Assembly: GCA_009776905.1 (NCBI GenBank)
Contig: WRMX01000008.1
Coordinates: 1,894-11,266, forward strand
DNA length: 9,373 nucleotides
Direction: 5' to 3'
Source: Oscillospiraceae bacterium
GTDB taxonomy: Bacteria; Bacillota; Clostridia; Oscillospirales; Oscillospiraceae
Numbering within the stretch: the stretch's first letter is position 1; every line of letters begins with the position of its first letter. The notes beneath the pieces were generated by a model. That model did no database searches and had not been told where the DNA came from. It saw nothing but the letters and a program-made list of their open reading frames with translations. The position numbers were made by a program, and so were the translations under genes. Positions 1 to 7,753 of the stretch are shown here, in pieces.

Positions 1-3000
1 CGCGCTGCCAAATCAATAAAACTGACTGTGACGGGAAGGTTCTCGTCCGACATGATAGTTGCCGCTCCGTTTTTTGCGTCAAGCGTTACGATAGCGGCGG
101 AGTCATCCGTATTCAGCGATACGCTCTTTTCACCGTCCAATACACAAGCGCTCGCGCCATCGGACCCGCTGTAATTATCGCCGTAGAAACTGAACGTGTA
201 TGCGCCGGAGGCCGGCAGGTCGAACATTCTGTATGGAGAGACGAGGACAGAATCCGCTGTCATACCGGGCACAATGTATTCACGTATACCGGCGGAGCCG
301 CCGCCTGCGGCTTCGACTGAAACACCGGAGTATCCGCTGACAATGGCTTGTTTTTGATAATCGCCGTTCACGTTGCTCATGCCTGTAAGAATATCATCGA
401 CCGTTACATAGTCGATCAGATGGAAGGGGTAGCCGTACATCTGCGGCGCCGAAGTGCCCCAGAGGATGGATAAATCCCTTGTATTGCCTGATGGCATCTG
501 TATAAACCCTGCTCCAATGTACTCAATGACATTACTAAAGTGCATCATATATGCCCACGTGCCTTGCTCTGGGTTCATGTCAATATAGCAGGCGGTGTTC
601 TGCGGATAGTTGGGGTCGTATACGTACACACGGTAATTCCCACCGCCGGCATCATCTACTCGGTACGGCAACAAGGTATGCCCTGCCGGCATGCCGGTGA
701 TGATAGTATTATCTGAGAATACTCTTGTGGGCACTATGCCGTAGATGTCAACGAGTATAGGGGTATGCCCGGCTTCGACGGCCTTGGCGTACCCGATGAT
801 TTGATTCAACGTTTGTTTTGTTCCGAGGTTTTCCGTTAAAACCATGCCCGCAGTTGGGTCATAAGTCCTGTTGTTATATGTGCCGTACGTGTTGTTTGCC
901 CGCGCTTTGCGCACGCTGTCCGCAAGCTGCGCTATCTGGAACGTTTCCACCGTCTGCGTGACTGCGCCGGTGGGACTGCCCGGCGCGGAAATTGATGACA
1001 GCCGCGTCTCGCCGATGTTGCCGAACATCGCTTGTACATCGGGATATGCCCTGAACGGCGACAACTGATACAGGATCGCCGCCGACGCGGTCAGCCCGAA
1101 GCAACTGCCCGCCCAAACGTTTGAGTCGAAAAATCCGGTCATTTGCGCCGCTTTCACAAAATCGCCGCCAAGCACCTGAGAGTACGTTGTATCAGGAATT
1201 TTGTAGCCGCCGCCATATCCGAAGCTTGAAGCGCTGTTTGTGAAAGAGTAGGTGTCTTGCGAAAAAGAGAACTGATCGTAAATAGTAAACTTCTTATCTG
1301 TAACATAGAGCGGCTTGCCGGCCTCATAACCGAGGGAGAGCCGTATCACATAGCTGCCGGCAGCTGTCACAGGCAATACCCCGGTCAAAAGATTGACCGC
1401 GCCCTCCACAGGCTGCGTTCCTGTATATTCCTGCCATTCCGGGTTTTCGGCTTCCCTTGCGTATTCCACCTTGAACCAAGGATATTGCTCGCGGACTGCA
1501 AAGCGCCTGCCGCCGTAAGTCGAAAGGCTGCCGGCGTCCGGCAAAATAGCCGCGTAGTCGTCAAGATAGAAATTCGCTGTGGCCGTGCGCCCTCCCTCTT
1601 TATATATGATGCTATACTGACCGGCGGGCATGTCCACTGTGTCGATCAGCACCGAAGATTTCCCTTTCTGCACGTTGTTCAGGACAGCCAGAGCGTCGCC
1701 CTGCTCGATTTTGCCGATAGAGGAGGGTCTGACCAAATAGTCGCACGAAAGATCCATATCTGCAGGATATATAGTAACGCCCGGCCTTGTGGAAAAATGG
1801 ATCGCTATAGGCGGATAAGGCTGCCCCGCCCTCAGCTCCGCATATAAGATCACTATGGTGTAATCCGTCCCCGGCTTGAGCATCTCGTTCGGTATTCTTA
1901 CACTCATAGTCACGCCGTCGTACTCATACCCCTCGATTTTTTGTTTTGCCGTTGAAAAATCGGGGGGAGCGCTGATTTCATTTGCGGAAGTCATCCCGTC
2001 GAATCTATATCTGCCGCCGGACATTGTCTCGAGATTTGTCGTGTAGGGGACAAGGTAGATGAGCGGAGAGTCAGTCCTGAGCCCTATGGGATAATTCACG
2101 CTTAACGTCAAGCCGTGATATGGCATATCCACCATGCCGTTTTCAGGATATGTTTTGAGATAGGCGGGATTATAATTAATTTCCAACATTGCGTATTCCG
2201 GAGTGCCGAAGAAAACGATGTGTTCCTCCTCTAAGACGTTGATCAGGTATTTTTGGTTCAGCGCTTCCCAATCAATGGGTGGATTGAGCTGCTCGTATCG
2301 CTTGACTATCGTGTGATGCCATATCATCCAGAAAGCGTTCCAATAATCCGTTGCGGCGTTTTCCCGGAAATACAGATACACGGATGCGTAGCTGTTCAAA
2401 TCGACACCGTGTTCTTTTGCGTAACCCGACATATCGCGTGAATAACCGGAACCGGCGCTGTTGTTTGAGGCGCTGCCGAGCGGGGAAAGCTCCGGAGGGA
2501 TCTTTCCTGAGTATTTTATCAACATATAATCGTATTCGATTTCGGTTTTGCTCCAATACTTGATCGACTCAAGCAGGCTCATGTAGTATTGCCGCTTTGA
2601 CGTCTCCTGTTCGAGCATTCTACGCTCTTCTTCCTCGGCCTTTTTTCTCTGTTCGTCCCTGTACCGGTATTCTTTCGGACCCAGCGGAATGTAGAATTTT
2701 GCGGCGTTCGCGGGGTTGAGTCCCACTTCGATGAAAGACCACACCAAAACCGCAATGCCCGCTACCGCGATGACGGGGGCGATTACCATGATTCCGGCTG
2801 AAATACCAAAATTCATTCCGACCGCAAAAACCGCCCAACCGGGAAATGAGCCGCCATAGGCCGCTAAAAAGAAGCTGGTCACCCCGACAGTCAGAGCCGT
2901 GGTTTCAAGCGCCGCAGACAGGGCCGCTGCCGTACCGCCGGAATCGCCGTCCAGGTCGAAGACCGGCACGCCCGTCCTGGCGCTGAAATACGAGCGGGTA

Positions 3001-4535
3001 AAATAATCGAAATCAAGCACGGATATGATAGATTTCCATGTAATGAACGTCTCATCGGATTGTGGATTTGCATTGGAACCAAACGGATCCCTCGCGTACA
3101 GCGCCGATATTGCCGCATCGAAATAGTTTACGTATGCACGGAGGGCGGCGCGCTGAGCGTCAACTTCCGCAAGGAACATATATCGCAGCGTGTCGTCTTT
3201 CATAGCCTCTCTTGCCTGAATCAAAAATTCCTCGCGTACACAGATCGCCTCATCGGACAGGCCGTTTCCGTTTTTGGGCACGCCACTGAAATCCGGGAGT
3301 TGATATCGTACGTTAAGACGATAATCGTTGAGCCGGTCATCGGTTAAGCCGTATGAGGCAAGCGGTTTGACATTGAGACCCAATTCGGAACGTTCCTGCG
3401 GCTGCAGGTAATAATATCCGATAAGCGCCAGGTCGGCAAAATCGTCTACAGCGACGGCATATAATGCTTCGGCGGCATTAGCGCTCAGATAATCTTGATA
3501 TGGGCTGACGATGTCGCGCGCGAATGTGTACGCTGCGCGTATGAAGTAGCTGTCCTCGATATCAAGCAGGGTCTCGCCGTTTTTGTCGGCGTCTTGTTTA
3601 AGGTAGCGGAAAAAGTCCGGGTTATTATAATAATCATAAGCGTCTTTTCGTTGCGATACATACATGACGTGGAACTGATTCGCTTCCCAAATGAGGTTAT
3701 TGTAAATGCTCGCTCCGGCGGCTATCGTATTTGACAGATTCTCCTCGTACTTTTGCTTATAGTCGATTTGCGGCGTATAGGCAGTATCTGCCGGCGCGTA
3801 ACGGTAGCTCGCCAGCATATCCTCGACGTCCCGGAGCGTCACGGTCAGAGCGGATGTGTTAGTAAAACCTGCGTCTTTGAGCATGCTGATCTCAAGCGGT
3901 TCCTCGCGGGCGTCGCCGAGATAAGTGAGCGATACATCCCCGCCGCCTGTTTCGTCATTGATAGTGACTTCAACAAGGCTGTCCGTGTTGTTGTTCGGCC
4001 GTACCGTCAGCGTGGGAGGTTGGACGGTTACGACGGGATAGGTGGGCGGCGGCGGAGGTGGCGGAGGTGGCGGAGTTGGCGGTGACGGATCGTTTTCCAC
4101 GGTAAAGGTGATTAATTGAGTTGTAGACAGCCAATCGTCATTATTGTAACTGTAGAAATCGCTTACTACCACGTTGTACACAATTCCGTATCTCAAAAAA
4201 CCTGCCGGAATGTCAATGGTGGCTGTATTTCCGGATAGTGACCATATGTCGTCTTGCGGCACGAGTGCGCCAATAGACTTATAAGCAAAACTATTAAAAC
4301 TGTCAGTATCCGTAAGCGTGATCGACGCAGAATCTTCACTGTTTGAGCCAATAGGAGCCTCGTTGAATGTGACAGATATTTGACTCAGGGTGATCGGAAC
4401 AACCGCTCCATCTGTCGGCGATGACGATACAATAAACAAACCACCAGGCCCAGCTAGCGCGGTTACAGGAAGCATGCCGATTGCTATGCAAAGCGTGAGA
4501 ATAACCGAAATAATTCTACATAAATAGCGTTTCAC
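1..4535 (-). CDS. Giant secreted multidomain protein with papain-like cysteine-hydrolase region (3' end outside window)
   Basis: The frame is open from a GTG at 4535 to the window edge (at least 1511 codons); reading it triplet by triplet I found no stop. A GGGGG Shine-Dalgarno lies 9 bases before GTG, and the N-terminus is a typical signal peptide (KR, hydrophobic stretch, cleavage expected after TALA, about residue 28). Visible order: Ig-like domain of the SbsA/Big_5 type (about 31-147, SSPTDGA start and ISVTFNE strand); proline linker 150-167 with ten prolines in a row; beta segment to about 230; Tyr- and Asp-rich helical region to about 530; a roughly 70-residue Gly/Ala-rich hydrophobic segment (536-606, two to three membrane passes); charged helix 620-660; beta-rich part to about 1100; then a papain-like region. 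There WAGSCFG places C1145 as nucleophile, GHTLLP gives H1286, and VYDPNYP gives D1307; Asn1139 sits six residues before the Cys, where papain has its oxyanion Gln. Function is inferred from motif order only; substrate unknown. Confidence 0.88.
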   Translation of the reverse strand, partial: MKRYLCRIISVILTLCIAIGMLPVTALAGPGGLFIVSSSPTDGAVVPITLSQISVTFNEAPIGSNSEDSASITLTDTDSFNSFAYKSIGALVPQDDIWSLSGNTATIDIPAGFLRYGIVYNVVVSDFYSYNNDDWLSTTQLITFTVENDPSPPTPPPPPPPPPPTYPVVTVQPPTLTVRPNNNTDSLVEVTINDETGGGDVSLTYLGDAREEPLEISMLKDAGFTNTSALTVTLRDVEDMLASYRYAPADTAYTPQIDYKQKYEENLSNTIAAGASIYNNLIWEANQFHVMYVSQRKDAYDYYNNPDFFRYLKQDADKNGETLLDIEDSYFIRAAYTFARDIVSPYQDYLSANAAEALYAVAVDDFADLALIGYYYLQPQERSELGLNVKPLASYGLTDDRLNDYRLNVRYQLPDFSGVPKNGNGLSDEAICVREEFLIQAREAMKDDTLRYMFLAEVDAQRAALRAYVNYFDAAISALYARDPFGSNANPQSDETFITWKSIISVLDFDYFTRSYFSARTGVPVFDLDGDSGGTAAALSAALETTALTVGVTSFFLAAYGGSFPGWAVFAVGMNFGISAGIMVIAPVIAVAGIAVLVWSFIEVGLNPANAAKFYIPLGPKEYRYRDEQRKKAEEEERRMLEQETSKRQYYMSLLESIKYWSKTEIEYDYMLIKYSGKIPPELSPLGSASNNSAGSGYSRDMSGYAKEHGVDLNSYASVYLYFRENAATDYWNAFWMIWHHTIVKRYEQLNPPIDWEALNQKYLINVLEEEHIVFFGTPEYAMLEINYNPAYLKTYPENGMVDMPYHGLTLSVNYPIGLRTDSPLIYLVPYTTNLETMSGGRYRFDGMTSANEISAPPDFSTAKQKIEGYEYDGVTMSVRIPNEMLKPGTDYTIVILYAELRAGQPYPPIAIHFSTRPGVTIYPADMDLSCDYLVRPSSIGKIEQGDALAVLNNVQKGKSSVLIDTVDMPAGQYSIIYKEGGRTATANFYLDDYAAILPDAGSLSTYGGRRFAVREQYPWFKVEYAREAENPEWQEYTGTQPVEGAVNLLTGVLPVTAAGSYVIRLSLGYEAGKPLYVTDKKFTIYDQFSFSQDTYSFTNSASSFGYGGGYKIPDTTYSQVLGGDFVKAAQMTGFFDSNVWAGSCFGLTASAAILYQLSPFRAYPDVQAMFGNIGETRLSSISAPGSPTGAVTQTVETFQIAQLADSVRKARANNTYGTYNNRTYDPTAGMVLTENLGTKQTLNQIIGYAKAVEAGHTPILVDIYGIVPTRVFSDNTIITGMPAGHTLLPYRVDDAGGGNYRVYVYDPNYPQNTACYIDMNPEQGTWAYMMHFSNVIEYIGAGFIQMPSGNTRDLSILWGTSAPQMYGYPFHLIDYVTVDDILTGMSNVNGDYQKQAIVSGYSGVSVEAAGGGSAGIREYIVPGMTADSVLVSPYRMFDLPASGAYTFSFYGDNYSGSDGASACVLDGEKSVSLNTDDSAAIVTLDAKNGAATIMSDENLPVTVSFIDLAA

Positions 4536-4577
4536 AAGAAAATACCCCCAATGTTGAAATTCATCATATTTTTACAC

Positions 4578-4619
4578 AAAAATGGACCTCTTGTCATGTC
4601 GTTATCCAATGACAAGAGG
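4578..4619 (-). terminator. Intrinsic terminator of the LuxR-type regulator gene
   Basis: A perfect 11-bp inverted repeat (CCTCTTGTCAT / ATGACAAGAGG, bases 4587-4597 and 4609-4619) encloses an 11-base loop. On the minus strand it is followed within four bases by a run of five T (4582-4578). It begins 21 bases after the stop of the regulator gene and ends about 50 bases before the GTG of the giant gene. It should stop most regulator transcripts, so the giant gene needs either readthrough or a promoter overlapping this short gap. A TATGAT hexamer on the minus strand at 4568-4563 is a possible -10, but I see no good -35 at the right spacing. Confidence 0.8.
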
Positions 4620-4640
4620 CCGTTTATCTGTTGATATTGA

Positions 4641-6179
4641 TTATGTATCTACCTCATAATTGAGAAGGCGCGCAAACTCCGCCCGGGACGAACAGCCGGC
4701 TTTTTTATAAATGCGGGAGCAGTATGTGTTGACGGAGCCGGCGGAAAGGAAAAGCAAATTTCCGATTTCGTCACGTGTTTTACCGCCGAGCAACAGAATT
4801 GCTATTTCCGTTTCGCGCGGGGAAAGGCCTAAGTCGCTTATATGAATGGTAACTCCCATCGGCGAAGCCTTCGCGAGAGCATCAAGCCGCGCCCGAATAT
4901 CCGCGATTTCCTGCTGTGCTTTCGCATAATCGCGTTCAGTCTCGGCATTATCCAGCGCGACGGCCAGCGATATGCAAAATACCATGAAAACCATGCCGAT
5001 CGGCGTAACTGACTCCAGCCCGATAGTGTTCTCGATAGGGAATAATTGAAGCTTGATCAAGATATCGAAAAAGCCCGGTAGTGCGACGACCAACGTTCCG
5101 ACAAATGTGAGAACATGCTGTGGCTTTCTGTTTTTCAGGTTCATTGCGAGGCGAACGAGAATATATAATGCGGTCAAAACGGCGGCGGCTTCAAAACCAT
5201 ACAAAAATAACGTGAAGATTTTTGGGGCGACAACCAGCGTGACGACAATATATATGCCCGCAATGATGTAGAACACGCGGACGACGGCTTTGCGCAGAAG
5301 CTTTGGATGCAGTGTTTCAAGGAAGAACGCGAACGCCGCGAAGATCAGGTAATGGTTTATATATTCGAACCGAATAGCGAAGAACCAGTTATAATTCGGG
5401 AAGAAATCCAAAAGCGTTTTATAGTTCAAAAAGGAGATGAGCAGGCAGCAGACGGAGAACATAAGCGTCGCTTTTCGCTTACGGTCAATTAGAAACAGAC
5501 CAAAGTTGTATAGCGATGCTGTAACCAGGCAGAAAAACAACGCGCAAGACATGAATAGGTTTGCGTCGTTTTTCCTTGCAATCATCGTAGCCGCGCCGAT
5601 ATAGAACTTCGGCGGGTAGGCGCCTTCGCGGTGGACGAAGTTGGCTGTCTGTATGATGACATCGGCTTCGCCCGTCTGCGTCGCGAAATAGTATGTACGT
5701 TTTAAGGTTCGCGGTATTGTCGTTTCTCGCGTCTTGCCGGGGACGCCTACGTTGTTAAAATCAACGCCGTTGATATAAATGCGCATGGAATAGTCGGCAG
5801 ATTGCATTAGAAGCCCGTATGTTTTATCCGGCGGAAGTGTGAATCGCAGCCTGTGAGTAGCATATTGCACGGAGCTGTAGTCCACCTCGTCGTATGCGCG
5901 GGGGCGCGTTATAACGTCTCCGCTTGCAAAGTCAGACGGCGTGTACAGCTCTTCCGGGTACGACTCCCAGCCATAAACATTGGAGTATATCGTGTTGGTA
6001 AAATCTCTGTCAGACAGGTCCTGCATGCTCACGTCTTCGAGGCGCGCTTCGACGGGGGCTGGCAGGGCAAATAAAGCTGTCCATACAACAATGATAAGCA
6101 GCAAAAATGCAGAAATGAAGAATGTATTTGAGGTAATTTTTGGCGGCGGGCTGCTGCCTTCGTTCCAATGCTCATTCAT
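4641..6179 (-). CDS. Membrane-tethered 7TM sensor / LuxR-type transcriptional regulator
   Basis: A 512-residue one-component sensor-regulator. Residues 19-40 form a membrane anchor; about 45-200 is an extracytoplasmic domain whose strands (YATHRLRF, YGLLMQSADYSMRIYINGV, ADVIIQTANF) resemble the galactose-binding-like beta-sandwich of 7TMR-DISM receptors. Seven hydrophobic helices follow (about 207-231, 237-253, 273-288, 299-318, 323-345, 355-378, 390-409), then a short charged helix (411-437) and a C-terminal LuxR/GerE helix-turn-helix (451-507: LSPRETEIAILLLGGKT, then GSVNTYCSRIYKKAG). No receiver or kinase domain is present, so signal probably passes straight from the membrane domain to the DNA-binding domain. 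The ATG at 6179 is preceded by AGAGGAAAG about 9 bases upstream. The gene lies upstream of the giant secreted-protein gene on the same strand, separated by a terminator; that gene is its most likely target, but this is inference from position. Confidence 0.9.
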   Translation of the reverse strand: MNEHWNEGSSPPPKITSNTFFISAFLLLIIVVWTALFALPAPVEARLEDVSMQDLSDRDFTNTIYSNVYGWESYPEELYTPSDFASGDVITRPRAYDEVDYSSVQYATHRLRFTLPPDKTYGLLMQSADYSMRIYINGVDFNNVGVPGKTRETTIPRTLKRTYYFATQTGEADVIIQTANFVHREGAYPPKFYIGAATMIARKNDANLFMSCALFFCLVTASLYNFGLFLIDRKRKATLMFSVCCLLISFLNYKTLLDFFPNYNWFFAIRFEYINHYLIFAAFAFFLETLHPKLLRKAVVRVFYIIAGIYIVVTLVVAPKIFTLFLYGFEAAAVLTALYILVRLAMNLKNRKPQHVLTFVGTLVVALPGFFDILIKLQLFPIENTIGLESVTPIGMVFMVFCISLAVALDNAETERDYAKAQQEIADIRARLDALAKASPMGVTIHISDLGLSPRETEIAILLLGGKTRDEIGNLLFLSAGSVNTYCSRIYKKAGCSSRAEFARLLNYEVDT

Positions 6180-6247
6180 TTTGTAGTTCTTTCCTCTTTA
6201 GATGACGGCTGTTGTGTTTTTGCCTGTCCTACGGCTGTTTTTCTTGT

Positions 6248-6276
6248 ATTGTACTATGTCGTGATGAATGATACAA
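6248..6276 (-). promoter_or_regulatory. Candidate sigma-70-type promoter of the LuxR-type regulator gene
   Basis: On the minus strand TTGTAT (6276-6271) and TACAAT (6253-6248) are 17 bases apart, the ideal spacing. The -10 matches consensus at five of six positions, the -35 at only three. Transcription would start near 6241, giving a leader of roughly 60 bases before the ATG at 6179. Assigned by eye only. Confidence 0.45.
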
Positions 6277-6287
6277 CAGCGTTTTTT

Positions 6288-6301
6288 CGTGACTCACGTG
6301 A
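6288..6301. promoter_or_regulatory. Nested palindrome upstream of the regulator promoter (candidate operator)
   Basis: CGTGA-C-TCACG (6288-6298) overlaps the perfect palindrome TCACGTGA (6294-6301). It sits 12 bases beyond the candidate -35 of the regulator gene, a position typical for an activator or autoregulatory site. LuxR-type proteins commonly bind short dyad sequences, so autoregulation is possible, but no second copy was found upstream of the giant gene. Confidence 0.3.
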
Positions 6302-6316
6302 AAACGGTCGAGGCAG

Positions 6317-6368
6317 GCCGCGCCCTACAACGGCGCGTCTGGGAAGCCGCGCCCTACAACGGCGCGTC
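6317..6368. repeat. Two tandem GC-rich palindromic repeat units
   Basis: Two identical 23-base units (6317-6339 and 6346-6368) are separated by six bases, giving a 29-base period. Each unit contains the hairpin CGCGCC-CTACAAC-GGCGCG (6-bp stem, 7-base loop). No reading frame is plausible here. The pattern is that of small dispersed palindromic intergenic repeats (REP- or BOX-like). A related CCCTACRACG core recurs at 7886-7895. Confidence 0.7.
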
Positions 6369-6369
6369 C

Positions 6370-6390
6370 GGGGCGGCAGGTTGCCGCCCC
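6370..6390. repeat. Perfect GC-rich hairpin (9-bp stem, 3-base loop)
   Basis: GGGGCGGCA (6370-6378) and TGCCGCCCC (6382-6390) pair perfectly around GGT. It adjoins the tandem repeat units at 6317-6368 and may belong to the same composite element. The stem is terminator-like but neither strand has a T-run after it, so a repeat is the better call. It lies about 100 bases before the transporter start codon, and a similar sequence follows that gene at 7711-7736. Confidence 0.6.
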
Positions 6391-6489
6391 TTCATTTGAG
6401 GTGTGTTTTGCGCTTAAATTTTTTATATAAGGGGTGTTTTCAGGTCTTTATGGTTGATGTACCATTTTGCATCATGGAGGTGGTGTGAA

Positions 6490-7698
6490 ATGGTCAGGGT
6501 CAGGAATAATGAAGCTTTGCTATGGTCGATCTTGGGCATCGCTTTTGTGCAGATGACGCATTTGGCGATTGTTCCGGGATTTGACGCAGCGGTGTTGCAG
6601 GTTTTCGCAATCGACGTGCGGCGCGCTCTTGAGGTCGCTGCTTTGATGCCGTACATATGCGCCATATTGGGCGGCATTGTGGCGGTCGTTCTTGTGCGGA
6701 ACGATGTCGCTTCCAGACGGACGATTGTCTTGGCAGGACTGGGGCTGGCGGCTTTGAGCGGGGTGTCAGCGCTGCTTTTGAACACTCGAGTGTGGCATCT
6801 TTTTGCCATGAATTCTTTATTAGGCTTCGGTATTGGGTTGTTTGTGCCTGTGGTGCAAAGCTTGGTGTTTGATTGTTTTGACGTCAACAAGCGGCGCGTC
6901 CTTTGCGGCATGCAGTTTGCGCTAAGCTGCTTTGGGTGCATTCTCCTGGGGATCATTGCAGGTGTTTTGGAGTTGCATCTGTGGTATGGAGGGCATTTGA
7001 TCGCGCTTGTAATCGTTAGTGTCGCCGTTATTACATTTTTGCTTTTGCCGAAGGAGATTCAGCATTTTGCCGGCGGCAGGAGCGGCGAGAGCGCGAGGCT
7101 TCCGGGAGGCGTGTATTATTTTGCGGTAATGACGTTTCTTTTTGCCACTCTATTTAATGTCGTGGGCGTCGACAAGGCGGCAAAGCTTGCGGAGGCGAGC
7201 CTTGCAGGAGGCGAGGCTGCAGGCCACGCTTTGATGCTCATGCTTTTGGGCGGAGTTTTCGGAGGGGTCTTGTTTTCAAAGATATCGCAGGTTCTTGGAG
7301 ATGATATCTTGCCTGTGTCGTTTTTGTTGATGTTGGTTGGTTTTGCGTTTGTCAGGTATTTTCCCGATTCGCCCGTTGCTGCCGTGGCTGCGATGTTGGT
7401 CTTTGGCTGCTCGTTCGGCATTTTTGTGCCGCGCTGCGTATTTGGCGTATCAAACTTGGTTTGCGCTTCTGATTCAACGCTGGCTGCGATGCTTGTTTCT
7501 TGCGCGGCGCCTGCCGCCGCCGGGGTTGTTTCGCCGTACATCACGCGAGCGTTTTCGGCGGGCGTTGTTGGCGATGCCGGCGGGTATTTTTTCGGTTTTG
7601 CCGCGGTTGCGTGTCCGGTGTTGGCAGGGGTTGCTTTTGTTAAGAATCGTTATGATATGGTGCGAGCGCCGAATGCTTTGTGCGCGGTGATTGATTGA
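6490..7698 (+). CDS. Major facilitator superfamily-type membrane transporter
   Basis: A 402-residue, almost entirely hydrophobic protein with about twelve membrane segments in two halves joined by a short polar loop (about 187-206, PKEIQHFAGGRSGESARLPG), the usual size and shape of an MFS permease. Segments include 11-29, 50-69, 78-97, 102-127, 138-160 and 167-187, with a similar series from 207 to 384. The loop between helices 2 and 3 (VLVRNDVASRR) is only a weak version of MFS motif A, lacking its usual Gly and Asp, so substrate and coupling cannot be predicted. I chose the ATG at 6490 because GGAGG lies 9 bases upstream (6476-6480); an in-frame ATG at 6454 has no comparable site. The gene diverges from the LuxR-type regulator and converges on the desulfoferrodoxin gene. 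The coding strand is visibly rich in T and G (many TTG and TTT codons), as expected of a hydrophobic protein. No C-terminal DNA-binding domain is present. Confidence 0.85.
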   Translation: MVRVRNNEALLWSILGIAFVQMTHLAIVPGFDAAVLQVFAIDVRRALEVAALMPYICAILGGIVAVVLVRNDVASRRTIVLAGLGLAALSGVSALLLNTRVWHLFAMNSLLGFGIGLFVPVVQSLVFDCFDVNKRRVLCGMQFALSCFGCILLGIIAGVLELHLWYGGHLIALVIVSVAVITFLLLPKEIQHFAGGRSGESARLPGGVYYFAVMTFLFATLFNVVGVDKAAKLAEASLAGGEAAGHALMLMLLGGVFGGVLFSKISQVLGDDILPVSFLLMLVGFAFVRYFPDSPVAAVAAMLVFGCSFGIFVPRCVFGVSNLVCASDSTLAAMLVSCAAPAAAGVVSPYITRAFSAGVVGDAGGYFFGFAAVACPVLAGVAFVKNRYDMVRAPNALCAVID

Positions 7699-7710
7699 CG
7701 GTGGGCGCGC

Positions 7711-7736
7711 GCGGGGCGGCGGGAGGTTGCCGCTGC
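7711..7736. repeat. Diverged copy of the GC-rich repeat after the transporter gene
   Basis: The core GGGGCGGC followed closely by AGGTTGCCGC closely matches the hairpin at 6370-6390, with two or three extra bases in the middle and a degraded right arm. GCGGC (7716-7720) can pair with GCCGC (7729-7733). It begins 12 bases after the transporter stop codon, so related repeats bracket that gene. Confidence 0.5.
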
Positions 7737-7753
7737 GAATGGCATGAATGGAG

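Noticed and set aside
1257..1847. 196-codon open frame on the plus strand
   Set aside because: It is in register with the minus-strand giant gene and reads as its complement. It has no convincing ribosome site, and its protein is low-complexity with many Arg, Cys and His.
2620..3118. Minus-strand open frames of about 75 codons
   Set aside because: They are out-of-frame shadows of the giant gene, whose own frame is open across the same bases and gives sensible signal, membrane and helical segments.
2253..4085. Several plus-strand open frames of 62-110 codons
   Set aside because: All lie antisense to the continuous minus-strand coding frame and show no motif or ribosome site of their own.
6396..6431. 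Promoter for the transporter gene (TATATAAG around 6424-6431)
   Set aside because: The AT-rich stretch is suitable as a -10 but no acceptable -35 lies 16-18 bases upstream, so I did not annotate it.
6168..6488. 106-codon plus-strand open frame in the regulator-transporter gap
   Set aside because: It passes through the tandem GC-rich palindromes and has no ribosome site; the repeats explain its Arg/Gly-rich translation.
6454..6489. Upstream in-frame ATG (6454) as transporter start
   Set aside because: No Shine-Dalgarno precedes it, whereas the ATG at 6490 has GGAGG at ideal distance; the extra residues MMYHFASWRWCE do not suit an MFS N-terminus.
6423..6956. 177-codon minus-strand open frame over the transporter start
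   Set aside because: It is antisense to the transporter, rich in Thr, Lys and Ala, and lacks a ribosome site; the plus strand encodes a clear membrane protein.
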